Below are positions 38,467-48,036 of a stretch of 64,000 bases of DNA, piece after piece (position 1 is the first letter of the stretch; each line of letters begins with the position of its first letter). Below the pieces are notes generated by a model that saw nothing but the letters and a program-made list of their open reading frames with translations, did no database searches and was not told where the DNA came from. Both the position numbers and the translations under genes were made by a program. The DNA is from Streptomyces sp. NBC_00224 (GTDB lineage Bacteria; Actinomycetota; Actinomycetes; Streptomycetales; Streptomycetaceae): the NCBI RefSeq assembly GCF_041435195.1, contig NZ_CP108106.1, positions 8,631,001 to 8,695,000 of the forward strand, given 5' to 3'.

Positions 38467-39549
38467 TGAGATCCTTTGGGTGGCGAGGTGGGCGAGGGTG
38501 CGCAGGGTGTCCAGGGCGGCGGATGCGGCTGGCAGGCGGCTGAGGGCGTGCTCGGCCTGGCGGCTGCGTTGCGTGATCATCTCTTCGACGGTGGTGCGGG
38601 CACCGGTGGCCTCCAGGATGCTGCGGATGCGGGCGGCTGCGCTCTCGTCCAGGTCGCAGCGGCCCACCAGCGCGGTCAGGTGCCGCTGCTGTACGGGGGT
38701 TGCGCGCTGGTGGGCGAGGGCCAGGAGTGCGGTGTGCTTGCCCTCGCGCAGATCATCCAGGGTGGATTTCCCGGTGACCTCCGCATCGCCGAAGACGCCC
38801 AGCAGGTCGTCGCGCAGTTGGAAGGCTTCGCCGATCGGCAGGGCGAAGCGGGCGAGCGCCTGGCAGAACGCGGCATCGGCGCCGGCGAGGACGGCGCCGA
38901 TGTGCAGGGGCCGTTCGACGGTGTATTTGGCTGTCTTGTAGCGGATGACGGCGAGGGCGGCGGTGAGGTCGGCGGGCGGGCCGAGCGGGTTGAGCAGGTC
39001 GAGGTACTGGCCGTAGAGGACCTCTTCGCGCATGGCGGCGACCACGTCCTGCAGGCGGGCCCGGCACGTCTGGGAGAGGGCGGCGGTGCGAAGGAGTTCG
39101 TCGGACCAGGCGTGGGCCGTGTCGCTGATGAGGATGGCCTGGCTGATGCCGAGCCAGCGGCCATCACGGGCGCCGCTTCGGGCGTGCAGCGCGGCCAGGC
39201 GGCAGTGCACGGTGGGCTGGCCGCGGCGCAGGCTGCTCTGGTCGATCACGTCGTCGTGGATGAGGGCGAAGGCGTGGAAGAGTTCGAGGGACGCGGCGAC
39301 CTGGAGCGTCCCGCCCAGCTGTGCCGGGTCTCCTTGGGCTGCGTGGTAGCCGGCCAGGCACAGCTGGGGGCGCAGGCGTTTGCCGCCTGCGGCGAGATAG
39401 CGGGTGAGGGAGTCGGCCACCTCGACGGGCAGCCCGGCCGCGCGGGCCTGGCGGGCCTTGCCTGCGAGAAAGCGGGCCAGGACGTCCTCCACGCGCGCCG
39501 GAACCTCGGCACTGCTCAAAACAGGGGCGGGTACGGGGCGGGGGTTCAT
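38464..39549 (-). CDS. Polyprenyl diphosphate synthase (GGPP/GPP synthase type)
   Basis: 361 residues from ATG 39549, overlapping the ispG stop (ATGA). Trans-type prenyl synthase: [20 protein letters not shown], first Asp-rich motif [35 protein letters not shown], second motif [20 protein letters not shown], and [15 protein letters not shown]. It condenses IPP with allylic diphosphates. An aromatic residue lies five positions before the first motif (HAFALIHDD), so product length cannot be fixed by eye; GPP or GGPP are both possible. In this operon it could feed the 2-MIB methyltransferase. Intact. Polyprenyl synthases are also reported as cargo-type partners of family 2B encapsulins. Confidence 0.88.
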   Translation of the reverse strand: MNPRPVPAPVLSSAEVPARVEDVLARFLAGKARQARAAGLPVEVADSLTRYLAAGGKRLRPQLCLAGYHAAQGDPAQLGGTLQVAASLELFHAFALIHDDVIDQSSLRRGQPTVHCRLAALHARSGARDGRWLGISQAILISDTAHAWSDELLRTAALSQTCRARLQDVVAAMREEVLYGQYLDLLNPLGPPADLTAALAVIRYKTAKYTVERPLHIGAVLAGADAAFCQALARFALPIGEAFQLRDDLLGVFGDAEVTGKSTLDDLREGKHTALLALAHQRATPVQQRHLTALVGRCDLDESAAARIRSILEATGARTTVEEMITQRSRQAEHALSRLPAASAALDTLRTLAHLATQRIS

Positions 39550-40674
39550 GGGGTGCTTTCTGGCGCGGGAGGAGATGCGGTCAGGCGCTGGGCTTCGTCG
39601 AGGAGAGCCTCGACGACCTGGCTCTCGGGGACCGTGTGTACGACGCGGCCGCGGACGAAGATCTGTCCCTTGCCGTTGCCGCAGGAGACGCCCAGATCCG
39701 CCTCGCGGGACTCCCGGACCGTTCACCACGCAGCCCATCACCGCGATCCGCAAGGGGTGTGGGAAGCCGTCGAAGGCGGCTTCGACGCGGGCGGCCATGG
39801 TGTGCAGGTCGACTTGGAGGCGGCCGCAGCCGGGGCAGGAGACGATCTCCAGTTTCCTGGGGCGCAGGCCCAGTGACTGCAGGAGGTGGCTGCCCGCTTT
39901 GACCTGTTCGACCGGGGGTGCGGACAGGGAGACGCGGATGGTGTCGCCGATGCCCTCGGCCAGCAGGATCCCCATGGCGACGGAGGATTTGATGGCTCCC
40001 TGGAAGGCGGGTCCGGCTTCGGTCACCCCCAGGTGCAGGGGGTAGTCGCAGTGGGCGGCCAGCAGGCGGTTGGCGGCGACCATGGTGAGCGGGTCGTGGT
40101 GTTTGACGGCAATCTTGAGATCCGTGAAGCCGTGTTCTTCGAAGAGGCGGCACTCCCACAGGGCGGATTCCACCAGTGCCTGGGGGCTGGCCTGGCCGTA
40201 TTTGGCGAGCAGACGCTCGTCCAGGGAGCCGGCGTTCACGCCGATCCGGATGGGGGTGCCGGTGGCGCTGGCGTGATGGGCGATCGCCTTGACCTGGTCG
40301 TCGAATTTCTTGATGTTGCCGGGGTTGACCCGTACCGCCGCGCAGCCCGCGTCCAGGGCGGCGAACACGTAGCGGGGCTGGAAGTGGATGTCGGCGATCA
40401 CCGGCAGGGGGGACTTTGCCACCAGGGCGGGCAGGGCCGCCGCATCGTCGGCGGAAGGGACGGCGACGCGGATGATGTCGCAGCCCGCGGCGGTCACTTC
40501 GGCGATCTGCCGCAAGGTGGCGTCCACGTTGGCGGTCACGGTGGTGGTCATGGTCTGCACGCTGATGGGAGCGCCGTCGCCTACCGGCACCGGCCCCACG
40601 TTCAGGCGGCGCGAGGCACGGCGGGCGGCGGGCAGCGTCACGGCGGGCAGGGGCGGGGGAAGGTTGGACCTCAC
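39546..40674 (-). pseudogene. ispG: 4-hydroxy-3-methylbut-2-en-1-yl diphosphate synthase IspG with an apparent 3' frameshift
   Basis: GTG 40674 overlaps the dxs stop as GTGA. The TIM-barrel half is intact: [87 protein letters not shown]. The Fe-S domain has [10 protein letters not shown] and [10 protein letters not shown], the three cluster Cys. Directly after NGPG, near 39723, the frame shifts by a net 2-nt loss (three G where five are expected): the expected [20 protein letters not shown] continues in another frame to a TGA at 39546. The shift removes the Glu that normally follows NGPG and reads through into the downstream synthase in frame. Either a decaying gene or an assembly indel. Confidence 0.85.
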
Positions 40675-42530
40675 GTGCTCTCCTGGGAAGGGGAAGCCGG
40701 GGCTGCGGCAGGCCGGCCCGGCAGCGACTGGATCAGGCGCCGCACGCTGCGCGCGATGCCGGCCGCGTCGAGGCCCGCGTGGGCGAGCAGCTCCGGGCGG
40801 GACCCGGCGGGCAAAAACGCAGGGGGCAGGCCCAGGACACGGACGGGCACCTGCACCCCGCGCTCGTGCAGGATCTGCAGGATGCGGCTGCCGATCCCGC
40901 CTGGGCCCAGGCCGTCTTCCACCGTCACCACGCACCGGTGCCGCTCGGCCAGCGCAACGACCGCCTCCGGAACGGGATGAACCCACCGCAGGTCAACGAC
41001 GGTGGCACCCAGCTGGTCTGCTTCCACCAGCTGGGCGGCGGACACTGCGTCCGGGGCCAGCGCGCCGAGCGCGATCAGCAGCACATCGTGCGCGCCATGG
41101 GCGCTGCGGTGCAGGATGTCGACCCCTCCCACGTGGTCGACTGCCTCCAGCGGCGCGCTCGCGGTGGCCTTGGGCAGGCGCAGCAGCGTCGGCGCATTGG
41201 TGGTGACCGCCTCGCGCAGCAGCTCGCGCAGCCGGACCGCATCCCGGGGGGCGGCGATCCGCAGTCCGGGAACGGCTGCGAACAGGGCCAGGTCCCACAT
41301 CCCATGGTGGGAGGGCCCATCCGGCCCGGTCACACCGGCGCGGTCGGCGACGAAGGTGACCGGCAGCCGGTGCAGGGCCACATCCATCAGTACCTGGTCA
41401 ACGGCCCGGCTCAAGAACGTCGAGTACACGGCGACCACCGGGTGCAGCCCGCCCATCGCCAGGCCCGCCGCACAGGTCACCGCATGCTGCTCGGCGATAC
41501 CGACATCGAAGACCCGCTCCGGGAACGCTGCCGCCATCGCGTCCAGGCCGGTCGGCTCCAGCATCCCGGCCGTCACCCCCACCACCTCCGGCCGCTCGGC
41601 GGCCAGCTCCAGCAGATACTGGGCGAAGTGCCGCGTCCACGACGGCGCCACCTGTGCGCCCACCGATGCCGGCGGCCGGCCTGTGTGCGGGTCGGTGACT
41701 CCCACCGCGTGCAGGCAGTCCCGCTCATCTGCTTGCGCCGGGCCGAAACCACGGCCCTTGACGGTCTTGGCGTGGACGATGACCGGCCGGCCCATGTCCC
41801 GCGCCTGGCGCAGCACCTGCTCCACCGCCGGCAGGTCGTGGCCGTCAACGGGGCCCAGATAGGCAAGACCCAGCTCCGCAAACACATTGGGATACCGGCT
41901 CTGACCTGCCTCCAGCCCGGCCAGATGACCGGCCAGGGCTCCGCACGTCGGCGCATAGGAACGCCCGTTGTCGTTGACGACGATCACGACGGGCAACGAC
42001 CGGGCCGTCCACGCCCCCAGGCTGTTGAGCGCCTCGAAAGCCATGCCCCCGCCCAGCGCCCCGTCGCCGATCACCGCCACCACCCGGCGATCCGCCTGAC
42101 CTGAGAGCTGGTAGGCCCGGGCAAGTCCTTGTGCATACGAGAGGGAGGTGGAGGCATGGGAGTTCTCCACCACATCATGTTCGGATTCCCCCCGTGCCGG
42201 ATACCCCGACAGTCCCCCTGCCTGGCGCAACCGGTCGAAGGCGGCTGCGCGGCCGGTCAGCATCTTGTGGATGTAGGCCTGGTGGCCGATGTCGAAGACC
42301 AGGGCGTCGCGGGGAGATTTGAAGACCCGGTGCAGGGCCAGCGTCAGTTCGACCACACCCAGGTTGGACCCCATATGTCCCCCGCGCGCGCAGACCTTCT
42401 CCACGAGCAGCGAGCGCAGCGCCTGGGCCAGGTCGGCCGTCTCAGCGACGGTCAGCCGGCGTAAGGCGTCCAGTGAGGGCACCAGGCCGTCGGGGTCTGG
42501 AGCGTGGGTGGGAGAGGGGGGTGCACTCAC
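40671..42530 (-). CDS. dxs: 1-deoxy-D-xylulose-5-phosphate synthase
   Basis: 619 residues from GTG 42530 (AAGGA upstream). First step of the MEP pathway: pyruvate plus glyceraldehyde 3-phosphate to DXP, thiamine diphosphate dependent. Motifs: [36 protein letters not shown], the ThDP-binding [17 protein letters not shown] with VVNDNG, the catalytic Glu region [20 protein letters not shown], and [20 protein letters not shown] in the transketolase middle domain. No breaks. A second, pathway-dedicated dxs is common in terpenoid clusters. 153 bp downstream of the encapsulin stop and followed by ispG with a 4-bp overlap. Confidence 0.95.
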   Translation of the reverse strand: MSAPPSPTHAPDPDGLVPSLDALRRLTVAETADLAQALRSLLVEKVCARGGHMGSNLGVVELTLALHRVFKSPRDALVFDIGHQAYIHKMLTGRAAAFDRLRQAGGLSGYPARGESEHDVVENSHASTSLSYAQGLARAYQLSGQADRRVVAVIGDGALGGGMAFEALNSLGAWTARSLPVVIVVNDNGRSYAPTCGALAGHLAGLEAGQSRYPNVFAELGLAYLGPVDGHDLPAVEQVLRQARDMGRPVIVHAKTVKGRGFGPAQADERDCLHAVGVTDPHTGRPPASVGAQVAPSWTRHFAQYLLELAAERPEVVGVTAGMLEPTGLDAMAAAFPERVFDVGIAEQHAVTCAAGLAMGGLHPVVAVYSTFLSRAVDQVLMDVALHRLPVTFVADRAGVTGPDGPSHHGMWDLALFAAVPGLRIAAPRDAVRLRELLREAVTTNAPTLLRLPKATASAPLEAVDHVGGVDILHRSAHGAHDVLLIALGALAPDAVSAAQLVEADQLGATVVDLRWVHPVPEAVVALAERHRCVVTVEDGLGPGGIGSRILQILHERGVQVPVRVLGLPPAFLPAGSRPELLAHAGLDAAGIARSVRRLIQSLPGRPAAAPASPSQEST

Positions 42531-42683
42531 GAGAGTCCTTGTCGGCGAGAATCCAGGGCCAACCGGCACGGAAGTGTGCCGCCGGCACAAAGGTGACGCG
42601 GGCGGGCCCGGCCTCCCGGCGAGGGGGGCGCTGCCTGGATGGTCGAGGCAGTCACCGCGGAGGCCGGGACCGCGTCTGCGGGG

Positions 42684-44099
42684 TCAGCGCCAGCGGCTGA
42701 CCTCGACGTTCTCCAGCACACCCAGCGCGTCGGGCACGAGGATGGCGGCGGAGTAGTAGGCGGTAACGAGGTAGGAGATGATCGCCTGCTCGTCGATGCC
42801 CATGAACCGCACCGACAGGCTCGGCTCGATCTCGTCCGGGATACCGCCCTGGCGCAGCCCGATGACGCCCTGCTCATCCTCACCCGTACGCATACAGATG
42901 ATGGACGTGGTACGCGCGGGACTGAGGGGGATCTTCCCGCAGGGGAAGATGGGCACACCGCGCCAGGCAGGGATGCGGTGCCCGTCGAAGTCAAGCGACT
43001 CCGGCACCAGTCCCCGCTTGTTGCACTCGCGGCCGAACGCGGCGATCGCCTTGGGATGGGCGAGGAAGAGCTTGCTGCCCCGGCGCCGGGAGAGCAGCTC
43101 GTCCATGTCGTCCGGGCTGGGCACCCCGTCATGGGGCTGGAGCCGCTGCTCGTAGTCGCAGTTGGCCAGCAGACCGAACTCACGGTTGTTGACGAGCTCG
43201 TCCTCCTGGCGCTCGCGCAGCGCCTCCACGGTGAGCCGCAACTGCTGCTCGGTCTGGTTCATCGGCTGGTTGTAGAGGTCCGCGACCCTGCTGTGGACCT
43301 TCAGGACCGTCTGCGCGACGGAGAGTTCGTACTGGCGCGGGGCGCCCTCGTAGTCCACATACGTGTGCGGGATGACCGCCTCGCCGACGTGGCCGGCGGC
43401 CAGGTCGATCGCCGCCTCGCCATACTTGTTGGTGCGCTGGTCGGGCACGAGGGAGTACGCCGTCAGGTGCTCCCCCAGCCCGGGCGCCCGCTCGGCCAGG
43501 TTGAGCACGTCCGCCCGGCTGAGCACCAGGACCGTACACGCCGTCGCCGCCCGGGCCGTGGCGTCCCAGGTCGCCTCGTCCGACACCAGCGCGTGCTCAC
43601 CCAGCTGCGCCCCGTCCGCCAGCACACCGAGCACCGCCTCGTCCCCGTAGGGGCCGGTGCCGATCAGCTGGATACGCCCGTGGGCCAGCAGATACACCGC
43701 ATCCACCGGATCACCGGACGCCGCCAGAACCTCCCCGGCGGCAAACTCCCGCTGCACGCACCGCGCGGCCAGCTCCTCCAGCACCGTCTCGTCCGCGAAC
43801 CCGCGCAGCGCGGGCAGCTCCCCTAGCTCGGCTGGGATGACGGCGACCCGCTCGCCGGTCTGCACAAAGGTGATCTTCCCGTCACCCACCGAATAGCTCA
43901 GTCGCCGGTTGACCCGGTACGTACCGCCCTGCACCTGCACCCATGGCAGCATCCGCAGCAGCCACCGGGAGGTGATCTCCTGCATCTGCGGGACGGACTT
44001 GGTGGTGGTCGCCAGATTCCGCGCCGCAGCCGTACCAAGACTCTGCTGAGCCTGGCCGGCGCGGCCTTCCTGAGTTTCTGAATCTGTATGAATGGACAC
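42684..44099 (-). CDS. Family 2B encapsulin shell protein with cyclic-nucleotide-binding insertion
   Basis: 471 residues, GTG start at 44099. Residues about 92-212 form a CRP-type cNMP-binding domain ([60 protein letters not shown]). It is embedded near the N-terminus of an HK97-fold shell protein: N-arm with [20 protein letters not shown], then [58 protein letters not shown] and the C-terminal [20 protein letters not shown]. Such proteins, often annotated as Crp/Fnr regulators, lack a DNA-binding helix and assemble icosahedral compartments. In streptomycetes they are encoded beside 2-MIB synthase, their cargo. Here the gene heads the MEP operon, divergent from the 2-MIB genes. No breaks. Confidence 0.88.
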   Translation of the reverse strand: MSIHTDSETQEGRAGQAQQSLGTAAARNLATTTKSVPQMQEITSRWLLRMLPWVQVQGGTYRVNRRLSYSVGDGKITFVQTGERVAVIPAELGELPALRGFADETVLEELAARCVQREFAAGEVLAASGDPVDAVYLLAHGRIQLIGTGPYGDEAVLGVLADGAQLGEHALVSDEATWDATARAATACTVLVLSRADVLNLAERAPGLGEHLTAYSLVPDQRTNKYGEAAIDLAAGHVGEAVIPHTYVDYEGAPRQYELSVAQTVLKVHSRVADLYNQPMNQTEQQLRLTVEALRERQEDELVNNREFGLLANCDYEQRLQPHDGVPSPDDMDELLSRRRGSKLFLAHPKAIAAFGRECNKRGLVPESLDFDGHRIPAWRGVPIFPCGKIPLSPARTTSIICMRTGEDEQGVIGLRQGGIPDEIEPSLSVRFMGIDEQAIISYLVTAYYSAAILVPDALGVLENVEVSRWR

Positions 44100-44415
44100 C
44101 TGACACCTTTCGCGTCATCGGGATAAGCGCCTTCTCCAGGCTTACAGCAGAATCGATAAACCTGCGATGACACGATCGGGTGACGAGAGGCCCTGATGGA
44201 ATCGAAAACAACTGAATGGCTCTTGAAGTGAATCGTCTCGTTCGCATGTGTATTCTCGGGCGGGAGAGTTCACGTCGGAATTCGCTCCCCGTCGCCTCCT
44301 TTTTTGCGACGGCGTACGCTGGCGCTAAAAGAGAGAGGGGTGGGTACGGCTTCGCCACGCGAATTCCGTGGGCAGTCGAGCACCCGGGGAAGTCCATGAC
44401 CAGGACACGGCAGCA
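44100..44415 (-). promoter_or_regulatory. Encapsulin leader region, left copy
   Basis: About 315 bp upstream of the encapsulin start, repeated in inverted orientation at 46731-47051 with few differences and no gaps over the last 240 bp. It contains a CCGTCGC/GCGACGG stem (44289-44312) whose 10-nt loop displays AAGGAG on the coding strand. A small open frame (44273-44142, 43 codons) ends ...SSPDRVIAGLSILL. The 50 bp around 44130-44180 are identical in both copies. Likely a shared promoter and leader; the mechanism is unknown. Confidence 0.6.
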
Positions 44416-45085
44416 ACACACACCCGTCGGGAGCGGCGGCACTGCTGGCGGTGAGAGGGGCATCGCAATCGCAGGGCAGCGGGCCACCGAGCCTGACCGA
44501 CCGTGACGCCGCCGTGGCGGCGAACCGTTGAGGCCCCGCACGCCACTGGCCCAGCGAACAAAGCCGGAGCATCTTCTCCACTGCCTCCATCACTGATGCC
44601 CCTCCTGACGTCGTCTGGCCCGCAGCCATCACCGCGGAGACAGGCCCGTCGCGGCTGCGAGGAAACGCCACCGCTGTTGCGCGACACCCGCCTGCTCCCG
44701 GCGAACTGGTGCACGACGCGGGCGTGCGGACAGCTGACTCGAGCGCACAAGACCGGGGCGTTCCCCACGCCGGAACGACGCGATGGGTTGGGAGATCCAG
44801 GCGAGGAGGCAGCTGCACCCGCCCACGCCAGGTTCCGCCGCCGGGTGCCACATCAGCCCCGGAGAACGGGAAGCTTTTCAGCACCCGCCGCCGAGGGCCG
44901 CTCACCCCTGCCCCGACTGACCCCACTGGAGCGCGTCGCCGCATCATGGGCTCCCTCTGACCTGCGAAACCACCAGAGACCCGCATCTGGACACCAACCT
45001 AGTTGTCGTATTTACGCGGGAATGTCTTCAGGGGAGAGCATCCGGAGTGCGGGCAGCGGAAGGCTGAGCGGTGCGCGTCGGCCGC
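44416..45085. other. Spacer of about 670 bp, no gene recognised
   Basis: Frames are open because of GC bias but show no motifs. It lies between the left leader copy and the left end of an IS relic, so it is either the original intergenic DNA between the two arms or IS debris. Confidence 0.35.
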
Positions 45086-46726
45086 CTCAGCTTGTCCTTT
45101 ATGGTCCGGACTCGAGCGTGTTTCACACGTGAGTGGGGTTTGTCCAGATCAGGGCACGTGGGAACGGCCTTCCGCTGATGCTGTGCTCCGTCACAGATAC
45201 ACCGCTCAGCAGGAAGGCCGTAGGGATGAGTGTGCCGTGTGTGGGTGTTCCGCAGGATGCGCTTGGGCAACTGTCATGCTTCCGGGCGGACTTCTACGGC
45301 TGCTTGACCGGACGTGCGGACGCCTTGTTCGAGCTGACCGACGCGCTGCTGTGCGCGGACGGGCCGGTGAAGACACTGGTCGGACTCGCCCTTGCACCCG
45401 AGCACCGGCGTGGGCACGGCGCGTTGTACGGCACGTTGTACGGCGCTCTCAGCCAGGGCCGTATCGAGGTCGCCCGGCTGCGGCGAGTGCTGGCCTCGGT
45501 GCCACTGCCGCGGGCGGCCGACGGCCGTCTGGTCCTGGCCGTGGACGTCTCGCCGTGGCTGCGGCCCGACGCCGCCACCAGCGATGCCCGCTCGTTCTGC
45601 CATACCTACGGCCGGGGCGAGAACAAGCACCTGATGATCCCGGGGTGGCCCTGCTCGTGGATCGTTGCCCTGGAGACGGGCCGTTCCTCGTGGACCGCGC
45701 CCCTGGACGCCGTGCGGCTGCGGCCGGGCGACGACCTCGCCGCCGTGACCGCCCACCAAGTGCGAGATCTGATCGGACGCCTGATCACAGCAGGCCAGTG
45801 GCATGAGGGCGACCCACTGGTGTGGATTGTGGTCGACGCCGGCTACGACGTGATGCGCCTGTCCTACCTTCTGCGGGACCTCCCCGTCGAACTCCTCGGA
45901 CGTCTCCGCTCAGACCGGGTCATGCGCCGCCCGGCGCCCTCCCGCAAGGAGTACTACCTCGCCCATCCCCAGGGTGGCCACCCGCCTCGGCACGGCAGCG
46001 AATTCATCTTCAAGGACGCCCGAACCTGGGGCGCCCCTGACGCGGAGACGAAGACCGCCACCACCCGCTACGGCACCGCCCACGCCCAGGGCTAGGGCCG
46101 GCTCCACCCCGAACTGCAACAGCGTGCCGCCTGGCGGGACCACCCCGGCAAGCTCCCCGTCATCGAGGGCACCGTGATCCGCCTCCAGGTCGACCACCTG
46201 CCCAGCGGCGGCGACCCCAAGGCCCTGTGGCTGTGGTGGTCACGGCCCGCGGCCGCTCCGGCGGATGCCGACCTGGCCTGGCAGGCGTTCCTGAGAAGGT
46301 TCGACATCGAGCACTTCTTCAGGATGATCGAGCAGACCCTCGGCTGGACCGCTCCGAAACTGTGCGCTCCAGAAGCCGCGGACAACTGGACCTGGTTGAT
46401 CATCGCTGCCTACACGCAGCTCCGCCTCGCCCGCCCCCTGGCCGTCGACCTGCGACGCCCCTGGGAACGACCCGTCCCCTCGAACAAACTCACGCCCGCC
46501 CGGGTCCGGCGCGGGTTCCGACACCTGCGCGCCAAGACCTCAACGCCGGCCGGAGCGCCCAAACCCTCCCGGCCCGGCCCCGGATGCCCACCCGGCTCGA
46601 AGAACCACCACCCCGCCGAACGCTACGACGTGGGCCTGCTCCTGGTCACCGGCACACTTCACCGCCGACCGACCCACCACAAGATCGGTACCAAACCACG
46701 CCGCACCGGATAAACGACAAGCTCAG
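45086..46726 (+). mobile_element. IS4-like element between the two encapsulin leaders
   Basis: Imperfect terminal inverted repeats: CTCAGCTTGTCCTTTATGG from 45086 and, inverted, CTGAGCTTGTCGTTTATCC ending 46726. It carries one transposase gene with an in-frame stop. The right end directly abuts the right leader copy. No clear target duplication. Confidence 0.65.
45226..46713 (+). pseudogene. IS4-like (DDE) transposase with in-frame TAG
   Basis: From ATG 45226: LSCFRADFYGCLTGRADALF, LAPEHRRGHGALYGTLYGAL, VLAVDVSPWLRPDAATSDAR (first Asp), VWIVVDAGYDVMRLSYLLRD (second Asp), then TAG at 46093-46095. The frame continues unbroken with DIEHFFRMIEQTLGWTAPKL (Glu) and ends at 46713. The family is a large Streptomyces transposase group with this RADALFEL start. 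One nonsense mutation only, so a recent loss. Confidence 0.8.
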
Positions 46727-46730
46727 GGCG

Positions 46731-47051
46731 TGTGTTGCTACCGTGTCCCGGTCACGGACTTCCCCGGGGTGCTCGACTGCCCGCGGAATTCGTGTGGCGA
46801 GGCCGTACCCACCCCTCTCTCTTTTAGCGCCAGCGTACGCCGTCGCAAAAAGGAGGCGACGCAGAGTGAATGCCGACGCGAGCCTTCCCGCCCACGAATT
46901 CACACGGAAACGATGCGATACATTTCAGGTGTCATTCGACTGTTTTCGATTCCATCAGGACCGCTCGTCACCCGATCGTGTCATCGCAGGTTTATCGATT
47001 CTGCTGTAAGCCTGGAAAAGGCGCTTATACCAGTGACGCGAAAGGCGTCAG
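46731..47051 (+). promoter_or_regulatory. Encapsulin leader region, right copy
   Basis: Inverted copy of 44100-44415. Stem CGTCGC/GCGACG at 46841-46861 with AAGGAG in the loop. A small open frame from GTG 46866 to TAA 47009 ends with the same SSPDRVIAGLSILL. It leads directly into the start codon of the ruined second encapsulin gene. Confidence 0.6.
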
Positions 47052-47280
47052 GTGTCCATTCACGCACAGACTCACAGCGGGTGATCCGATGGATACGGAG
47101 CATCTCCTCAACCACAGCCGCCTCGTCCGGGCCGGTGCCGGCCCTCCGAGAGGCGAGGCGGAGCTGCGCATTCTGGCAAACGGGGCACACCCCGGCGAGC
47201 AGTCGCTGGTCACCGGGAATGCCGGGCAGGAGCCGACAGTGCGGGCGGCGACCACCAGCACGGTAGGGGTACAGAGCTGA
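47052..47280 (+). pseudogene. Remnant of a second family 2B encapsulin gene
   Basis: Begins GTG TCC ATT CA exactly like the intact gene (VSIHAQTHSG, then TGA). After a short unrelated stretch, residues equivalent to 139-194 of the intact protein follow: HSRLVRAGAGPPRGEAELRI aligns with [20 protein letters not shown], then LANGAHPGEQSLVTG, RAATTSTVGVQS and a stop. Roughly residues 10-138 and everything after 194 are missing. It lies in the position where encapsulin genes usually precede 2-MIB synthase. Confidence 0.75.
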
Positions 47281-48036
47281 CCGGGTGTCACCACCACCGG
47301 GCAGCGCAGGCGGCCGTATGCGTCGGCCCGCGCTTCGACTGCCGCGTCGGGGGGACGGCCATCCCCGAGACCCAGGTCGTGTCCGCCATCACACGGCGGG
47401 ATCCCCGCCCACCGACGTCAGCCCCGATGGGGGAAATCGGCTCCGGCCAGCGGCTCTCGGCCTGGCGCTTCAGACCAGGCGACCTGTGGCTCGCATGCCC
47501 CCTGCATGTGGGACGCACGACAAACCCGAAGGAGCCAGGATCACCGTACCGACGCACACGTGACGCAGGATGTCGCCGCTTGAGCACGCCACCGCCCCTC
47601 GCCCTGCTCCTGGATCGGGAGTGCTCCCTCATGTCGTGTACTGCCTCTGTCATGCGGTCATGGGCCCGTACGCGCACCACCGCCCTGGAGGAAAGAGACG
47701 ACTGAAGGACCCAGAACACCAGCCCGCAGATCCATCAGGATCGACACGCGCATACCATCCCCACCACGACTGCTGCCTCAAACCCGGCAACCACCAACCC
47801 AATACCCCTCGCCGATGGAGAAGTCCGGTCTTCGCTCGCTGTCTCGGCGATTGACGGTGCGTCTGCTTCCGCCCCCAGCCGAGGCCACCGCGGATCCACG
47901 CATACGCAGTGCGCCTGCCCCACCTGCTGGGCGGCCCGTTCCCGGCGTGCGAGACAGCACGCCACACACAAAGGCCCGGGCCCTCCCGGGCGTAGTGAGC
48001 CTGCGCACACAGCGCGCCCCACCCAAGGAGTCATGG
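47281..48036. other. Spacer upstream of 2-MIB synthase, no gene recognised
   Basis: About 750 bp, the place where the rest of the second encapsulin gene would be expected. No shell-protein sequence can be read in any frame. The AAGGAG at 48025-48030 belongs to the next gene. Confidence 0.4.

Noticed and set aside
38464..40986. An 840-codon frame looking like an IspG-prenyl synthase fusion enzyme
   Set aside because: The middle (about 65 codons after NGPG) is out-of-frame translation; the correct IspG C-terminus and its own stop overlapping the synthase ATG are visible in the next frame. It is a frameshift artefact, not a designed fusion.
42639..43826. Long plus-strand frame opposite the encapsulin gene
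   Set aside because: Antisense shadow of a GC-rich gene, composed of Val/Gly/Arg-rich filler without motifs or a ribosome binding site.
42684..44099. Reading the cNMP-domain protein as a Crp/Fnr transcription regulator
   Set aside because: There is no C-terminal helix-turn-helix; the 250 residues after the cNMP domain follow the family 2 encapsulin shell pattern, and the gene context is 2-MIB.
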